Below, piece by piece: positions 23,348 to 32,051 of a stretch of 64,000 nt of DNA (positions within the stretch are counted from its first letter, which is position 1; each line of letters begins with the position of its first letter). This stretch comes from CAWDZK01 sp963726615 (GTDB lineage Bacteria > Actinomycetota > Actinomycetes > JACCUZ01). Made by a program: the position numbers and the translations under genes. The DNA is taken from the NCBI GenBank assembly GCA_963726615.1, contig CAVSCX010000011.1, positions 248,001-312,000 of the forward strand, given 5' to 3'. The notes beneath the pieces are model-generated. The model worked only from the letters and a program-made list of their open reading frames with translations. It searched no databases and had not been told where the DNA came from.

Positions 23348-24583
23348 GTGCAACCGTGGTCCGCGTCCGACGTCCCCGAGCTGCCTGGCGTCGGCCTGCC
23401 GCTGCGTCTGTACGACACCGCGGAGCGGGAGATCCGCCCCACCGCACCGGGCCCGACCGCGCGGATGTACGTCTGCGGGATCACGCCGTACGACGCGACC
23501 CACCTCGGGCACGCGGCGACGTTCGTGGCCTTCGACCTCGTGCACCGGGTCTGGGTGGACGCCGGGCACGACGTGCACTACGTGCAGAACGTCACCGACG
23601 TGGACGACCCGCTGCTCGAGCGCGCGACGCGCGACGGTGAGGACTGGCAAGAGCTTGCGCTCCGCGAGACAGAGCTGCTGCGGGAGGACATGACGGCCCT
23701 GGCGGTGCTCCCGCCGCGCGACTTCGTCGGGGCCGTCGAGTCGATCCCCGGCATCGTCGGCATCATCGGGCGCCTCCGCGAGCTGGGTGCCGCGTATGAC
23801 GTCGACGGCGACACGTACTTCTCCGTGCACGCCGACCCCCGGTTCGGCGCCGTCGGCAACCTCGACGACGACACCATGGTCCGGCTGGCCGCCGAGCGTG
23901 GCGGGGACCCCGAGCGGTCGGGCAAGAAGCACCCCCTGGACTGCCTGCTCTGGCAGGCGGCGCGACCCGGCGAGCCGTCGTGGGACGCCGGGCACCCCGA
24001 CCTGCCGCCCGGTCGCCCCGGCTGGCACGTCGAGTGTGCGGCGATCGCGCTCGAGCTGCTCGGCGACGGGTTCGACGTGCAGGGCGGCGGCAGTGACCTC
24101 GTGTTCCCGCACCACGAGATGAGCGCGTCCGAGGGCCAGGTGCTCACCGGCCGCTGGCCGTTCGCCCGGCACTACGTGCACGCCGCGATGGTCGGCCTGG
24201 ACGGCGAGAAGATGTCGAAGTCCCAGGGCAACCTGGTGTTCGTCTCGACGCTGCGGCGCGAGGGTCACGACCCGGCGGCGATCCGGCTTGCGCTGCTCGC
24301 CCACCACTACCGCACCGACTGGAGCTGGACCGCCGCCGACCTCGTCTCGGCCGAGGCGCGGCTGAAGCAGTGGCGGCACGCGGTGTCCCTCCCCGCCGCG
24401 CCCGGAGCCGAGCCGCTCCTCGCCGACGTACGCCGGCACCTCGCCGACGACCTCGACGCACCCGCCGCGGTCGCGGCCGTCGACCGCTGGGTCGCCGACG
24501 CAGCACCTGGGGCGGGGGACGACGCGGATGCGCCGGGGCTGGTGCGCCGCACCGTCGACGCGCTGCTCGGCGTCCGGCTCTGA
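23348..24583 (+). CDS. mshC: L-cysteine:1D-myo-inosityl 2-amino-2-deoxy-alpha-D-glucopyranoside ligase MshC
   Basis: A 411-residue paralogue of cysteinyl-tRNA synthetase that joins cysteine to GlcN-inositol, the third enzyme of mycothiol synthesis. The zinc/cysteine-binding and HIGH-like region is YVCGITPYDATHLGHAATF (Cys43, His52-Leu-Gly-His55). KMSKS is at about 288-292. It is shorter than CysS because the anticodon-binding end is cut. The N-terminus MQPWSASDVPELPG is typical of MshC. It shows that the organism makes mycothiol. It converges with rfbB with a 4-bp gap. Confidence 0.96.
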   Translation: MQPWSASDVPELPGVGLPLRLYDTAEREIRPTAPGPTARMYVCGITPYDATHLGHAATFVAFDLVHRVWVDAGHDVHYVQNVTDVDDPLLERATRDGEDWQELALRETELLREDMTALAVLPPRDFVGAVESIPGIVGIIGRLRELGAAYDVDGDTYFSVHADPRFGAVGNLDDDTMVRLAAERGGDPERSGKKHPLDCLLWQAARPGEPSWDAGHPDLPPGRPGWHVECAAIALELLGDGFDVQGGGSDLVFPHHEMSASEGQVLTGRWPFARHYVHAAMVGLDGEKMSKSQGNLVFVSTLRREGHDPAAIRLALLAHHYRTDWSWTAADLVSAEARLKQWRHAVSLPAAPGAEPLLADVRRHLADDLDAPAAVAAVDRWVADAAPGAGDDADAPGLVRRTVDALLGVRL

Positions 24584-24587
24584 CCGG

Positions 24588-25583
24588 TCAGCGACCGAGC
24601 CGGGCGTAGGTCTGCTCGGCAAGCTCCTTGGCGGGTCGCCACCAGTCCTCGCGCTCGCGGTACCACGCGACCGTTGCCTCCAGGCCGGCCCGAACGTCGC
24701 GGTACCGCGGGGCCCAGCCGGTCTCCTCGCGGAGCTTGGTGGAGTCGATCGCGTAGCGCAGGTCATGCCCCGGCCGGTCGGTGACGAGGTCGTACCAGCC
24801 GGCGGGCCGGCCCATGATCTCGAGCAGCGCCTCGACGATCTCGCGGTTGTTGCGTTCTCCGTCGGCGCCGATCAGGTAGGTCTCGCCCACCCTGCCCCGC
24901 TCGACGATGGTCACGACCGCGTCGTTGTGGTCGTCGACGTGGATCCAGTCCCGGACGTTGGTGCCCTGGCCGTACAGCTTGGGCTTGACGTCCTGCAGCA
25001 CGTTCGTGATCTGTCGCGGGATGAACTTCTCGACGTGCTGGAACGGGCCGTAGTTGTTCGAGCAGTTCGACAGGGTCGCCTGCACGCCGAAGGACCGCAC
25101 CCAGGCGCGCACCAGCATGTCCGCCGAGGCCTTGCTGGCGGAGTAGGGGCTGGAGGGGTTGTACGGCGTCTGCTCGGTGAACCGCGCCGGGTCGTCCAGC
25201 TCGAGGTCGCCGTAGACCTCGTCGGTCGACACGTGGTGCAGCCGCACGCCGTGCCGGCGGACGGCCTCCAGCAGGCGGTAGGTGCCGACGATGTTGGCCT
25301 CGACGAAGGGCCACGGGTCGTCGAGGGAGTTGTCGTTGTGCGACTCCGCGGCGAAGTGCACCACGACGTCGCTCCCGGCGACGAGCCGGTCGACCAGGTC
25401 GGCGTCCGCGACACTGCCGCGGACCAGCTCGACCCGGTCGGACACCGACGCCAGGTTGGCCGCGTTACCGGCGTACGTGAGCGCGTCCAGCACGCGGACC
25501 TCCCAGTCGGGCCTGGTGCGTGCTGTCCGCAGGACGAAGTTCGTGCCGATGAAGCCGGCACCTCCGGTCACGAGCATCTTCAT
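24588..25583 (-). CDS. rfbB: dTDP-glucose 4,6-dehydratase
   Basis: A 331-residue extended short-chain dehydrogenase that converts dTDP-glucose to dTDP-4-keto-6-deoxyglucose, the entry to deoxysugar synthesis. NAD-binding GGAGFIG is at 7-13. The active-site triad is STDEVYG (Thr120, Asp121, Glu122) with Tyr147-x3-Lys151 (SPYSASK). The substrate-binding block SNNYGPFQHVEKFIPRQI is intact. The ATG at 25583 follows GGAGGAG and overlaps the stop of the GntR gene (ATGA). No rfbA, rfbC or rfbD is nearby, so other enzymes of the route must be elsewhere. Confidence 0.95.
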   Translation of the reverse strand: MKMLVTGGAGFIGTNFVLRTARTRPDWEVRVLDALTYAGNAANLASVSDRVELVRGSVADADLVDRLVAGSDVVVHFAAESHNDNSLDDPWPFVEANIVGTYRLLEAVRRHGVRLHHVSTDEVYGDLELDDPARFTEQTPYNPSSPYSASKASADMLVRAWVRSFGVQATLSNCSNNYGPFQHVEKFIPRQITNVLQDVKPKLYGQGTNVRDWIHVDDHNDAVVTIVERGRVGETYLIGADGERNNREIVEALLEIMGRPAGWYDLVTDRPGHDLRYAIDSTKLREETGWAPRYRDVRAGLEATVAWYREREDWWRPAKELAEQTYARLGR

Positions 25584-26395
25584 CGGTGCATCTCCTCCGT
25601 GGGGGCTGCTGTCGACCGGTCGGTCGTCGCGCTGCGGTCGTCGAGGCTGCGCAGGCCGGGTGGCTCGCCGGCGGCGCCTCCCGACCAGCCGCGGAACTCG
25701 ACCTCGAGGCTGAACCGGTGGGCCAGGTAGCGGTGGTCGGAGAGCGCCAGCGGACGGCCGGCCCGGTCCAGAGCGAGCCGCCGGACGAGAAGAAGGGCGC
25801 TGCCCGTCGGGGTGTCCAGCAGGCCGGCGTCCTGGTCGGTCGCGACCGCCGCGGTCACGCTCTGCCGGACGGTGTCGATGTCGTGCCCGTGCCGCTGCAG
25901 GGTCGCCCAGATGCCGACGACCTCGGCGTCGCGGCGGCTGAGGTCGACGGCCAGCCGGGCCGGCACCCACTCGTCCACGAGGTCCAGCGGCGAGCCGTCC
26001 ACCGAACGCACCGAACGGCTCGTGAGGACCTCGGCACCCGGCTCCAGCCGGAGCGCCTCGGCGACCGCCGGGGAGGCCGCCCCGAAGCCGAACCCCCCGA
26101 CCCGGCGGGTGACAGTCTTCCCGGCCGAGGCGACAGCCGACTCGGCGTGCCTGAAGGTGCCCACCGCCAGCGCCTGGTGGAACGTCCCGGCCGTGGCGAA
26201 CCAGCCGGCGCCGCGGCGGCTGTCGAGCAGCCCCTGGGCGCGCAGCTCCTCGAGGGCCCGGCGGACCGTCACCCGGCTCACGCCGTAGCGCGCGCCGAGC
26301 GCGGCCTCGCTCTCCAGGGCACCGTCCGGGCCGAGGTCGCCGAGCGCGATCCGCTCGCGCAGCTGCTGCGCCACGGATGCCGCCCGACCTGTCAT
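25580..26395 (-). CDS. GntR/HutC-family regulator (wHTH + UTRA)
   Basis: A 271-residue regulator. The N-terminal winged helix (about 5-70) has LRERIALGDLGPDGALESEAALGARYGVSRVTVRRALEELRAQGLL. A UTRA ligand-binding domain (about 90-245) contains PLDLVDEWVPARLAVDLS and RRLALDRAGRPLALSDHRYLAHRF. HutC-type proteins sense small metabolites, often sugar phosphates or amino sugars. Translational coupling to rfbB is unusual and suggests it controls deoxysugar supply. The start at 26395 is next to a palindrome (26404-26415), a probable autoregulatory site. Confidence 0.9.
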   Translation of the reverse strand: MTGRAASVAQQLRERIALGDLGPDGALESEAALGARYGVSRVTVRRALEELRAQGLLDSRRGAGWFATAGTFHQALAVGTFRHAESAVASAGKTVTRRVGGFGFGAASPAVAEALRLEPGAEVLTSRSVRSVDGSPLDLVDEWVPARLAVDLSRRDAEVVGIWATLQRHGHDIDTVRQSVTAAVATDQDAGLLDTPTGSALLLVRRLALDRAGRPLALSDHRYLAHRFSLEVEFRGWSGGAAGEPPGLRSLDDRSATTDRSTAAPTEEMHR

Positions 26396-26403
26396 ACCCG
26401 GAC

Positions 26404-26415
26404 CATACAGGTATG
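26404..26415 (-). promoter_or_regulatory. Palindromic candidate operator of the GntR-rfbB operon
   Basis: CATAC-AG-GTATG is a perfect 5-bp inverted repeat with a 2-nt centre, 8 bp upstream of the GntR start. A further GTCATAC half-site occurs at 26391-26397 over the start codon. Autoregulation is inferred. Confidence 0.5.
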
Positions 26416-26427
26416 AGACAGGTTGCC

Positions 26428-27282
26428 TCAGCCGGGCGGGTCGTCCCCGCGCCGCCGGAGGTACCGCTCGAACTCGCGGGCGATAGCGTCGCCGGAGGCC
26501 TCCGGCGCCTCGGTGAGGTCCTTGGCCTCCTCCAGTGACCGGACGTACTCGGCGACCTCGGAGTCCTCCGCGGCAAGCTCGTCGACTCCGCGCTCCCAGG
26601 CGCGGGCGTCCTCGGGCAGCTCGCCCAGCGGGATCGGCACGTCCAGCAGGTCCTCGACGTGCCGGAGCAGGGCGAGAGTCGCCTTGGGGCACGGCGGCTG
26701 CGCGACGTAGTGCGGCACGGCGGCCCAGATCGACAGCGCCGGGACGCCGGCCCGGGTGCACTGGTCCTGCACGATGCCCACGATGCCCGTCGGGCCCTCG
26801 TAGCGCGACTGCTCCAGGTGCAGGGACCGGGACAGGCCCTCGTCCGAGGAGGTGCCGGTGACGGGCACCGGACGGGTGTGCGGGGAGTCGGCGAGCAGCG
26901 CGCCGAGGGTCACCACGAGCTCGACGCCCAGCTCGTGGCAGACGCCGAGGATCTCCTGGGTGAACTGGCGCCAGCGCATGTTCGGCTCGATGCCGCGGAC
27001 GAGGACGACGTCCCGACCGACATCCGGCAGCCGGGCGTAGGAGACCCGGGTCGTCGGCCAGGTGACGACGCGGGTCCCGTCGTCGCTGTGTGCGACCGTG
27101 GGCCGGTTCACCTGGTAGTCGTAGTAGTCCTCCGGGTCGAGCTCCGTGAGCGGCACCGCCTGCCAGACCTGCTCGAGGTGCTCCACGGCGGAGGTCGCCG
27201 AGTCGCCGGCGTCGTTCCATCCCTCGAAAGCGGCGATGAGCAGCGGGTCGACGAGCTCGGGGTAGTCGTCGAGCTCGATCAC
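26428..27282 (-). CDS. PAC2 family protein
   Basis: A 284-residue soluble protein of the PAC2 (proteasome assembly chaperone 2-like) family. Signatures are PLLIAAFEGWNDAGDSATSA at the start, VSYARLPDVGRDVVLVRGIEPNMRWRQFTQEIL, LGALLADSPHTRPVPVTG and GIVGIVQDQCTRAGVPALSIWAAVPHYVA. The C-terminus is an acidic helical tail. In actinobacteria, PAC2 proteins are common and their role is not settled; a part in proteasome biology is suggested only by the eukaryotic name and by the locus about 12 kb away. It is divergent from metH. Confidence 0.88.
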   Translation of the reverse strand: MIELDDYPELVDPLLIAAFEGWNDAGDSATSAVEHLEQVWQAVPLTELDPEDYYDYQVNRPTVAHSDDGTRVVTWPTTRVSYARLPDVGRDVVLVRGIEPNMRWRQFTQEILGVCHELGVELVVTLGALLADSPHTRPVPVTGTSSDEGLSRSLHLEQSRYEGPTGIVGIVQDQCTRAGVPALSIWAAVPHYVAQPPCPKATLALLRHVEDLLDVPIPLGELPEDARAWERGVDELAAEDSEVAEYVRSLEEAKDLTEAPEASGDAIAREFERYLRRRGDDPPG

Positions 27283-27364
27283 TCGGCACTCTCCTCGCTG
27301 GTCGACCGGCCGGTCCCGCCGCCCACGTTGCGGGCTGCCTCAGCGTACGACTCCCGGGGCTCCC

Positions 27365-27370
27365 TAGACT
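27365..27370 (+). promoter_or_regulatory. Leaderless-type -10 hexamer of metH
   Basis: TAGACT, 8 nt before the ATG at 27379. The absence of a leader also excludes a cobalamin riboswitch here. Confidence 0.5.
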
Positions 27371-27378
27371 CCTCGACG

Positions 27379-30300
27379 ATGTCCTCCACCCGCGTGTCGA
27401 GCAACGCCGGCCTCCGTGCGGCCCTGGCGTCCCGAGTCGTCGTCGCCGACGGGGCGATGGGGACCATGCTGCAGGCCCAGGAGCCGTCCCTGGACGACTT
27501 CGAGGGTCACGAGGGGTGCAACGAGGTCCTCAACGCGACCAGGCCGGACATCGTGCGGGCCGTGCACGACGCCTACCTCGACGTCGGGGTCGACGCGATC
27601 GAGACCAACACGTTCGGCGCCAACCTGGGCAACCTCGCGGAGTACGGCATCGAGAGCCGGATCGAGGAGCTGGCCGAGGCCGGCTCCCGGATCGCGCGGG
27701 AGGCGGTCGACGACCGCTCGACCGCCGACCAGCCGCGCTGGGTGATCGGCTCGGTCGGGCCGGGGACCAAGCTCCCGACCCTCGGTCACGTGCCGTTCGC
27801 CGTCCTGCGCGACGCCTACCAGGCGCAGGTCCGCGGCATGCTGGCCGGCGGCGTCCACGCCGTTCTCGTCGAGACCGCCCAGGACCTCCTGCAGGCGAAG
27901 GCCGCTGTCATCGGCGCCCGCCGGGCTCTCACCGCTGCCGGGTCGGATGCTCCGCTGATGTGCCAGGTGACCGTCGAGACCACCGGGACCATGCTGCTCG
28001 GCTCCGAGATCGGTGCGGCGCTGACGGCTCTCGAGCCGCTCGGGATCGACGTGCTGGGCCTCAACTGCGCCACCGGGCCGACCGAGATGAGCGAGCACCT
28101 CCGGCACCTGTCTCGGCATGCACGGGTCACGTTGTCGTGCATGCCCAACGCGGGACTGCCGGTGCTCGGCCGCGACGGCGCGTCCTACCCGCTGACTCCC
28201 GGCGAGCTGGCCGACGCCCACGACCACTTCACGACAGACTTCGGCCTGGCTCTCGTCGGTGGCTGCTGCGGAACGACGCCCGAGCACCTGCGGCAGGTCG
28301 TCGAGCGGGTCGGCGGGCGTGGGCTGGCGACGAGGCGGCCGCGCCCCGAGGCCGGGGTCGCCTCGCTCTACCAGCAGGTGCAGTTCCGACAGGACACGTC
28401 CTACCTCTCGATCGGCGAGCGCACCAATGCCAACGGCAGCCGGGCGTTCCGTGACGCGATGCTGGAGCAGCGCTGGGACGACTGCATCGAGATCGCCCGC
28501 GACCAGACGCGGGACGGCTCGCACCTGTTGGACGTCTGCATCGACTACGTCGGCCGTGACGGCGTCGAGGACATGAAGGCGGTCGCCGGCCGGTTCGCCA
28601 CCGCGTCGACTCTGCCTCTGGTGCTCGACTCCACCGAGCCGCAGGTGATCGAGGCCGGCCTGGAGCTGCTCGGGGGCCGCTCGGTCATCAACTCGGTCAA
28701 CTACGAGGACGGCGACGGACCCGGCTCACGCTTCGCGCGCGTCATGCCGATCGTCAAGGAGCACGGGGCTGCTGTCGTCGCCCTGTGCATCGACGAGGAG
28801 GGTCAGGCGCGCACGGCCGAATGGAAGGTCGCGGTCGCGTCGCGGCTGATCGAGGACCTCACCGGGACCTGGGGGATGCGGGTCGAGGACATCCTCGTGG
28901 ACACCCTGACGTTCCCGATCACCACCGGCCAGGACGAGACCCGGCGCGACGCGCTGGAGACCATCGAGGCGATCCGCCGGCTCAAGCGGGCCCACCCGGA
29001 CGTGCAGACCACGCTGGGCGTGTCGAACGTGTCCTTCGGCGTCAACCCCGCTGCGCGTGCGGTGCTCAACTCGGTGTTCCTGCACGAGTGCGTGAAAGCA
29101 GGTCTCGACTCGGCGATCGTGCACGCGGCCAAGATCCTGCCGATGACGAAGATCGACGAAGAGGCCCGCGAGGTCGCCCTCGACCTGGTCTACGACCGGC
29201 GTCGCGAGGGCTACGACCCGCTGCAGAGGTTCCTCGACATCTTCGAGGGCGTCGACGTCGCCTCGGTCCGCGCATCCCGCGCTGAGGAGCTGGCCGCGCT
29301 GCCGCTGGGGGAGCGGCTGGCCCGCCGGATCATCGACGGGGAGCGCAACGGCCTCGAGACAGACCTGCAGACGGCGCTGGACGCCGGCAAGACCGCGCTG
29401 GACATCGTCAACGACCACCTGCTGGAAGGCATGAAGGTCGTCGGTGAGCTGTTCGGCAAGGGCGAGATGCAGCTGCCGTTCGTGCTCCAGTCGGCCGAGG
29501 TGATGAAGACCGCCGTCGCCTGGCTCGAGCCGCACATGGAGAAGACCGACGAGGACGGCAAGGGCACGATCGTGCTCGCCACCGTCAAGGGCGACGTACA
29601 CGACATCGGCAAGAACCTCGTCGACATCATCCTGACCAACAACGGCTTCACCGTCGTCAACATCGGCATCAAGCAGCCTGTCTCCGCGATCCTCGACGCA
29701 GCCGACACGCACCGTGCCGACGTCATCGGGATGTCGGGACTGCTGGTGAAGTCGACCGTGGTCATGAAGGAGAACCTCGAGGAGATGAACTCGCGGGGTC
29801 TCGCCGCGCGCTGGCCGGTGATCCTCGGCGGGGCCGCCCTCACCCGTCCCTACGTCGAGCAGGATCTCGCTGAGGTCTACGAGGGCGAGGTCCGCTACGC
29901 CCGGGACGCCTTCGAGGGGCTCCGCCTGATGGACGCGCTTGTCGCGGTCAAGCGCGGCATCCCCGGCGCCGAGCTGCCCGCGCTGCGGCCGCGACGGGTC
30001 AAGCCCGCCGGCCGACCCGACGCGACCGCGCCGGAGGACATGCCGGCCCGCTCCGACGTCGCCGTCGACAACCCGGTGCCCGAGCCCCCGTTCTGGGGCA
30101 ACCGGGTGGTCAAGGGCATCGCGCTGGCTGAGTACGCTGCGCTGCTGGACGAGCGCGCCACGTTCATGGGCCAGTGGGGCCTGCGGTCGTCGCGTGGCAG
30201 CGGGGGGCCGACGTACGAGGAGCTGGTCGAGACCGAGGGCCGGCCGCGCCTGCGCGCCTGGCTGGAGCGGCTGCACGCCGACCGCCTGCTCGAGGCGGCC

Positions 30301-30879
30301 GTGGTCTACGGCTACTACCCGGTCGTGAGCGAGGGTGACGACCTGGTGCTTCTCGAGTCGCCGTCGGCCGACGCGGTCGAGCGCTACCGCTTCACGTTCC
30401 CCCGCCAGCAGCACGGCCGGCACCTCTGCCTCGCCGACTTCTTCCGGCCGCGGGAGAAGGGCGAGGTCGACGTGCTCGGCCTCCAGCTGGTCACGGTCGG
30501 GTCGCGGATCGCCGAGGTGACCAGCGAGCTGTTCGCCGCCGACTCCTACCGCGACTACCTGGAGCTGCACGGCCTCTCTGTCCAGCTCACCGAGTCGCTG
30601 GCGGAGTACTGGCACAAGCGCATGCGCGCGGACCTCGGCTACGCCGGAGAGGACCCCGACGCCGCCGAGGACTACTTCGACCTGCAGTACCGCGGCGCGC
30701 GCTTCTCGTTCGGGTACGGCGCCTGCCCGAACCTGGAGGACCGGGCCAAGCTCGTCGACCTGCTCGAGCCGGGACGGATCGGCGTCAAGCTCTCCGAGGA
30801 GTTCCAGCTGCACCCGGAGCAGTCCACCGACGCCCTGGTCCTGCACCATCCCGAGGCGACGTACTTCAACGCCAAGTGA
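27379..30879 (+). CDS. metH: Cobalamin-dependent methionine synthase MetH
   Basis: A 1166-residue four-module enzyme that moves the methyl group of methyltetrahydrofolate to homocysteine through methylcobalamin. The homocysteine domain has zinc ligands Cys230 (GLNCATGP) and Cys296/Cys297 (GGCCGTTPEHL). The pterin domain starts near SIGERTNANGSRAF. The B12 domain has DVHDIGKNLV near 739-748, whose His is the lower cobalt ligand. The AdoMet reactivation domain has the end YGYGACPNLEDR-type block (FSFGYGACPNLED) and finishes in FNAK. It is slightly shorter than the E. coli enzyme. The HAD gene overlaps its stop codon (GTGA). Confidence 0.97.
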   Translation: MSSTRVSSNAGLRAALASRVVVADGAMGTMLQAQEPSLDDFEGHEGCNEVLNATRPDIVRAVHDAYLDVGVDAIETNTFGANLGNLAEYGIESRIEELAEAGSRIAREAVDDRSTADQPRWVIGSVGPGTKLPTLGHVPFAVLRDAYQAQVRGMLAGGVHAVLVETAQDLLQAKAAVIGARRALTAAGSDAPLMCQVTVETTGTMLLGSEIGAALTALEPLGIDVLGLNCATGPTEMSEHLRHLSRHARVTLSCMPNAGLPVLGRDGASYPLTPGELADAHDHFTTDFGLALVGGCCGTTPEHLRQVVERVGGRGLATRRPRPEAGVASLYQQVQFRQDTSYLSIGERTNANGSRAFRDAMLEQRWDDCIEIARDQTRDGSHLLDVCIDYVGRDGVEDMKAVAGRFATASTLPLVLDSTEPQVIEAGLELLGGRSVINSVNYEDGDGPGSRFARVMPIVKEHGAAVVALCIDEEGQARTAEWKVAVASRLIEDLTGTWGMRVEDILVDTLTFPITTGQDETRRDALETIEAIRRLKRAHPDVQTTLGVSNVSFGVNPAARAVLNSVFLHECVKAGLDSAIVHAAKILPMTKIDEEAREVALDLVYDRRREGYDPLQRFLDIFEGVDVASVRASRAEELAALPLGERLARRIIDGERNGLETDLQTALDAGKTALDIVNDHLLEGMKVVGELFGKGEMQLPFVLQSAEVMKTAVAWLEPHMEKTDEDGKGTIVLATVKGDVHDIGKNLVDIILTNNGFTVVNIGIKQPVSAILDAADTHRADVIGMSGLLVKSTVVMKENLEEMNSRGLAARWPVILGGAALTRPYVEQDLAEVYEGEVRYARDAFEGLRLMDALVAVKRGIPGAELPALRPRRVKPAGRPDATAPEDMPARSDVAVDNPVPEPPFWGNRVVKGIALAEYAALLDERATFMGQWGLRSSRGSGGPTYEELVETEGRPRLRAWLERLHADRLLEAAVVYGYYPVVSEGDDLVLLESPSADAVERYRFTFPRQQHGRHLCLADFFRPREKGEVDVLGLQLVTVGSRIAEVTSELFAADSYRDYLELHGLSVQLTESLAEYWHKRMRADLGYAGEDPDAAEDYFDLQYRGARFSFGYGACPNLEDRAKLVDLLEPGRIGVKLSEEFQLHPEQSTDALVLHHPEATYFNAK

Positions 30880-31550
30880 GCGGCCGGCACCCGGCGGCAG
30901 TCCTGTTCGACATGGACGGCCTGCTCGTCGCCACCGAGCACGTCTGGTTCGAGGTCGAGGCTGCCCTGGTCACCGAGCTCGGCGGCCGCTGGGGGCCGGG
31001 CGACCAGGAGCTGCTCGTCGGCGGTCCGCTGGAGCGCACCATCGACCACATGCTGGCGACGTTGCCGCGCAACGGCTCCGGCCCCGACGCTGCTGTGCTG
31101 CGCGACCGTCTGCTGGCGGACATGGTCGCTCGGCTGCGGCTCGGGCCGGTCGAGTGGATGCCGGGCGCCCGGGAGCTGCTTGCCGAGGTCGAGGCCGCCG
31201 GAGTGCCCCGTGCGCTGGTCTCGTCCTCGCGCCGCCCGGTGGTCGACGCGGTCCTGGACGCCGTCGGACGCGAGCTGCTCCCCGTGACGGTGAGCGGCGA
31301 CGACGTCGACCGGACCAAGCCGCACCCGGACCCGTACCTGCTGGCGGCCCGGCTCCTCGGCGTCGCGACCACCGACTGCGTGGCGCTTGAGGACTCGGCC
31401 ACGGGGGCTCTGTCGGCGCGGGCCGCGGGCTGCGTGACCGTGGTGGTCCCCAGCGTCGCCGGGGTGCCCGACGGGTTCGCCGACCACCGGGTGGGCTCGC
31501 TGGTCGAGCTCGACCTCCCCAGGCTTGGCCGGCTGCTGCGCCGCCTCTAG
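30876..31550 (+). CDS. HAD-superfamily phosphatase (beta-PGM/GPH-like)
   Basis: A 224-residue hydrolase. The nucleophile motif VLFDMDGLLVATE has Asp12 and Asp14, motif II is LVSSSRRP, motif III TKPHPDPY and motif IV ALEDSATGALSARAAG. A helical cap lies at about 20-85. These enzymes dephosphorylate small metabolites; the substrate is open. The GTG start overlaps the metH stop by 4 bp, so it is the second gene of a metH operon, perhaps metabolite repair. Its TAG stop shares CTAG with the stop of the convergent gene at 31547. Confidence 0.88.
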   Translation: MSGRHPAAVLFDMDGLLVATEHVWFEVEAALVTELGGRWGPGDQELLVGGPLERTIDHMLATLPRNGSGPDAAVLRDRLLADMVARLRLGPVEWMPGARELLAEVEAAGVPRALVSSSRRPVVDAVLDAVGRELLPVTVSGDDVDRTKPHPDPYLLAARLLGVATTDCVALEDSATGALSARAAGCVTVVVPSVAGVPDGFADHRVGSLVELDLPRLGRLLRRL

Positions 31551-32050
31551 CCGGCCCGCAGCACGGCTTCGCGACCGGCGTGCTCGGTGCCGCGGTGACC
31601 GGCGTCGAGGTAGGTCACGTCGTAGCCCTCGATCTGCACCCGGCCGACCCGGCGCGGGGTGACCGAGACCACCAGCCGGGCGGCGCCGTGCGCCAGCCTC
31701 ACGACTCCTCCGGCGCGCGCGTCGGCCAGGTCGCGGCACCCGACCGGCTGCGGTCCGGTGCTCCGGCAGAGGCGGACGGTGATGTCCGCCTCCGCGGTGT
31801 CGATCGTGACCCGTGGCCGGACCGCGACGAGCCGGAGCACGCCGGCGTCTGCGGTGGCGACACCGGCGTCGACGTGCCAGGTCCGGCCCGGCTCGATCCT
31901 GGCCGCGGCCGGCGCCGCTGTGTACGGCGCGAGCGCGTCGTCCCGCTCGTGCTCGGAGGCGAGGAGGCGACCCGGGACGACCAGCAGCACCAGGACGGCG
32001 GCGACCAGTGCCCACCGCCCGACCGTGGCCGTCCGCCCCGTGCCGCTCAC
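31547..32050 (-). CDS. Secreted or membrane-anchored protein of unknown function
   Basis: A 167-residue protein from a GTG at 32050, one base after the ABC permease stop. It has a single hydrophobic segment at about 12-30 (WALVAAVLVLLVVPGRLLA), then an extracytoplasmic domain with many short strands (VLRLVAVRPRVTIDTAEADITVRL, GAARLVVSVTPRRVGRVQIEGYDVTYLD) and two cysteines (RLCRSTG, GCRDLAD) that could pair. I know no family. Being the third gene of the exporter operon, it may assist or be a substrate-side partner of the FtsX-type permease. Confidence 0.65.
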   Translation of the reverse strand: MSGTGRTATVGRWALVAAVLVLLVVPGRLLASEHERDDALAPYTAAPAAARIEPGRTWHVDAGVATADAGVLRLVAVRPRVTIDTAEADITVRLCRSTGPQPVGCRDLADARAGGVVRLAHGAARLVVSVTPRRVGRVQIEGYDVTYLDAGHRGTEHAGREAVLRAG

Positions 32051-32051
32051 G

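Noticed and set aside
24588..26576. A single long protein joining the GntR and rfbB regions
   Set aside because: The open frame passes through the regulator in the wrong frame; separate starts with ribosome site and ATGA overlap support two genes.
27283..27378. Cobalamin riboswitch before metH
   Set aside because: The gap is 96 bp, has no B12-box-like sequence, and the start appears leaderless.
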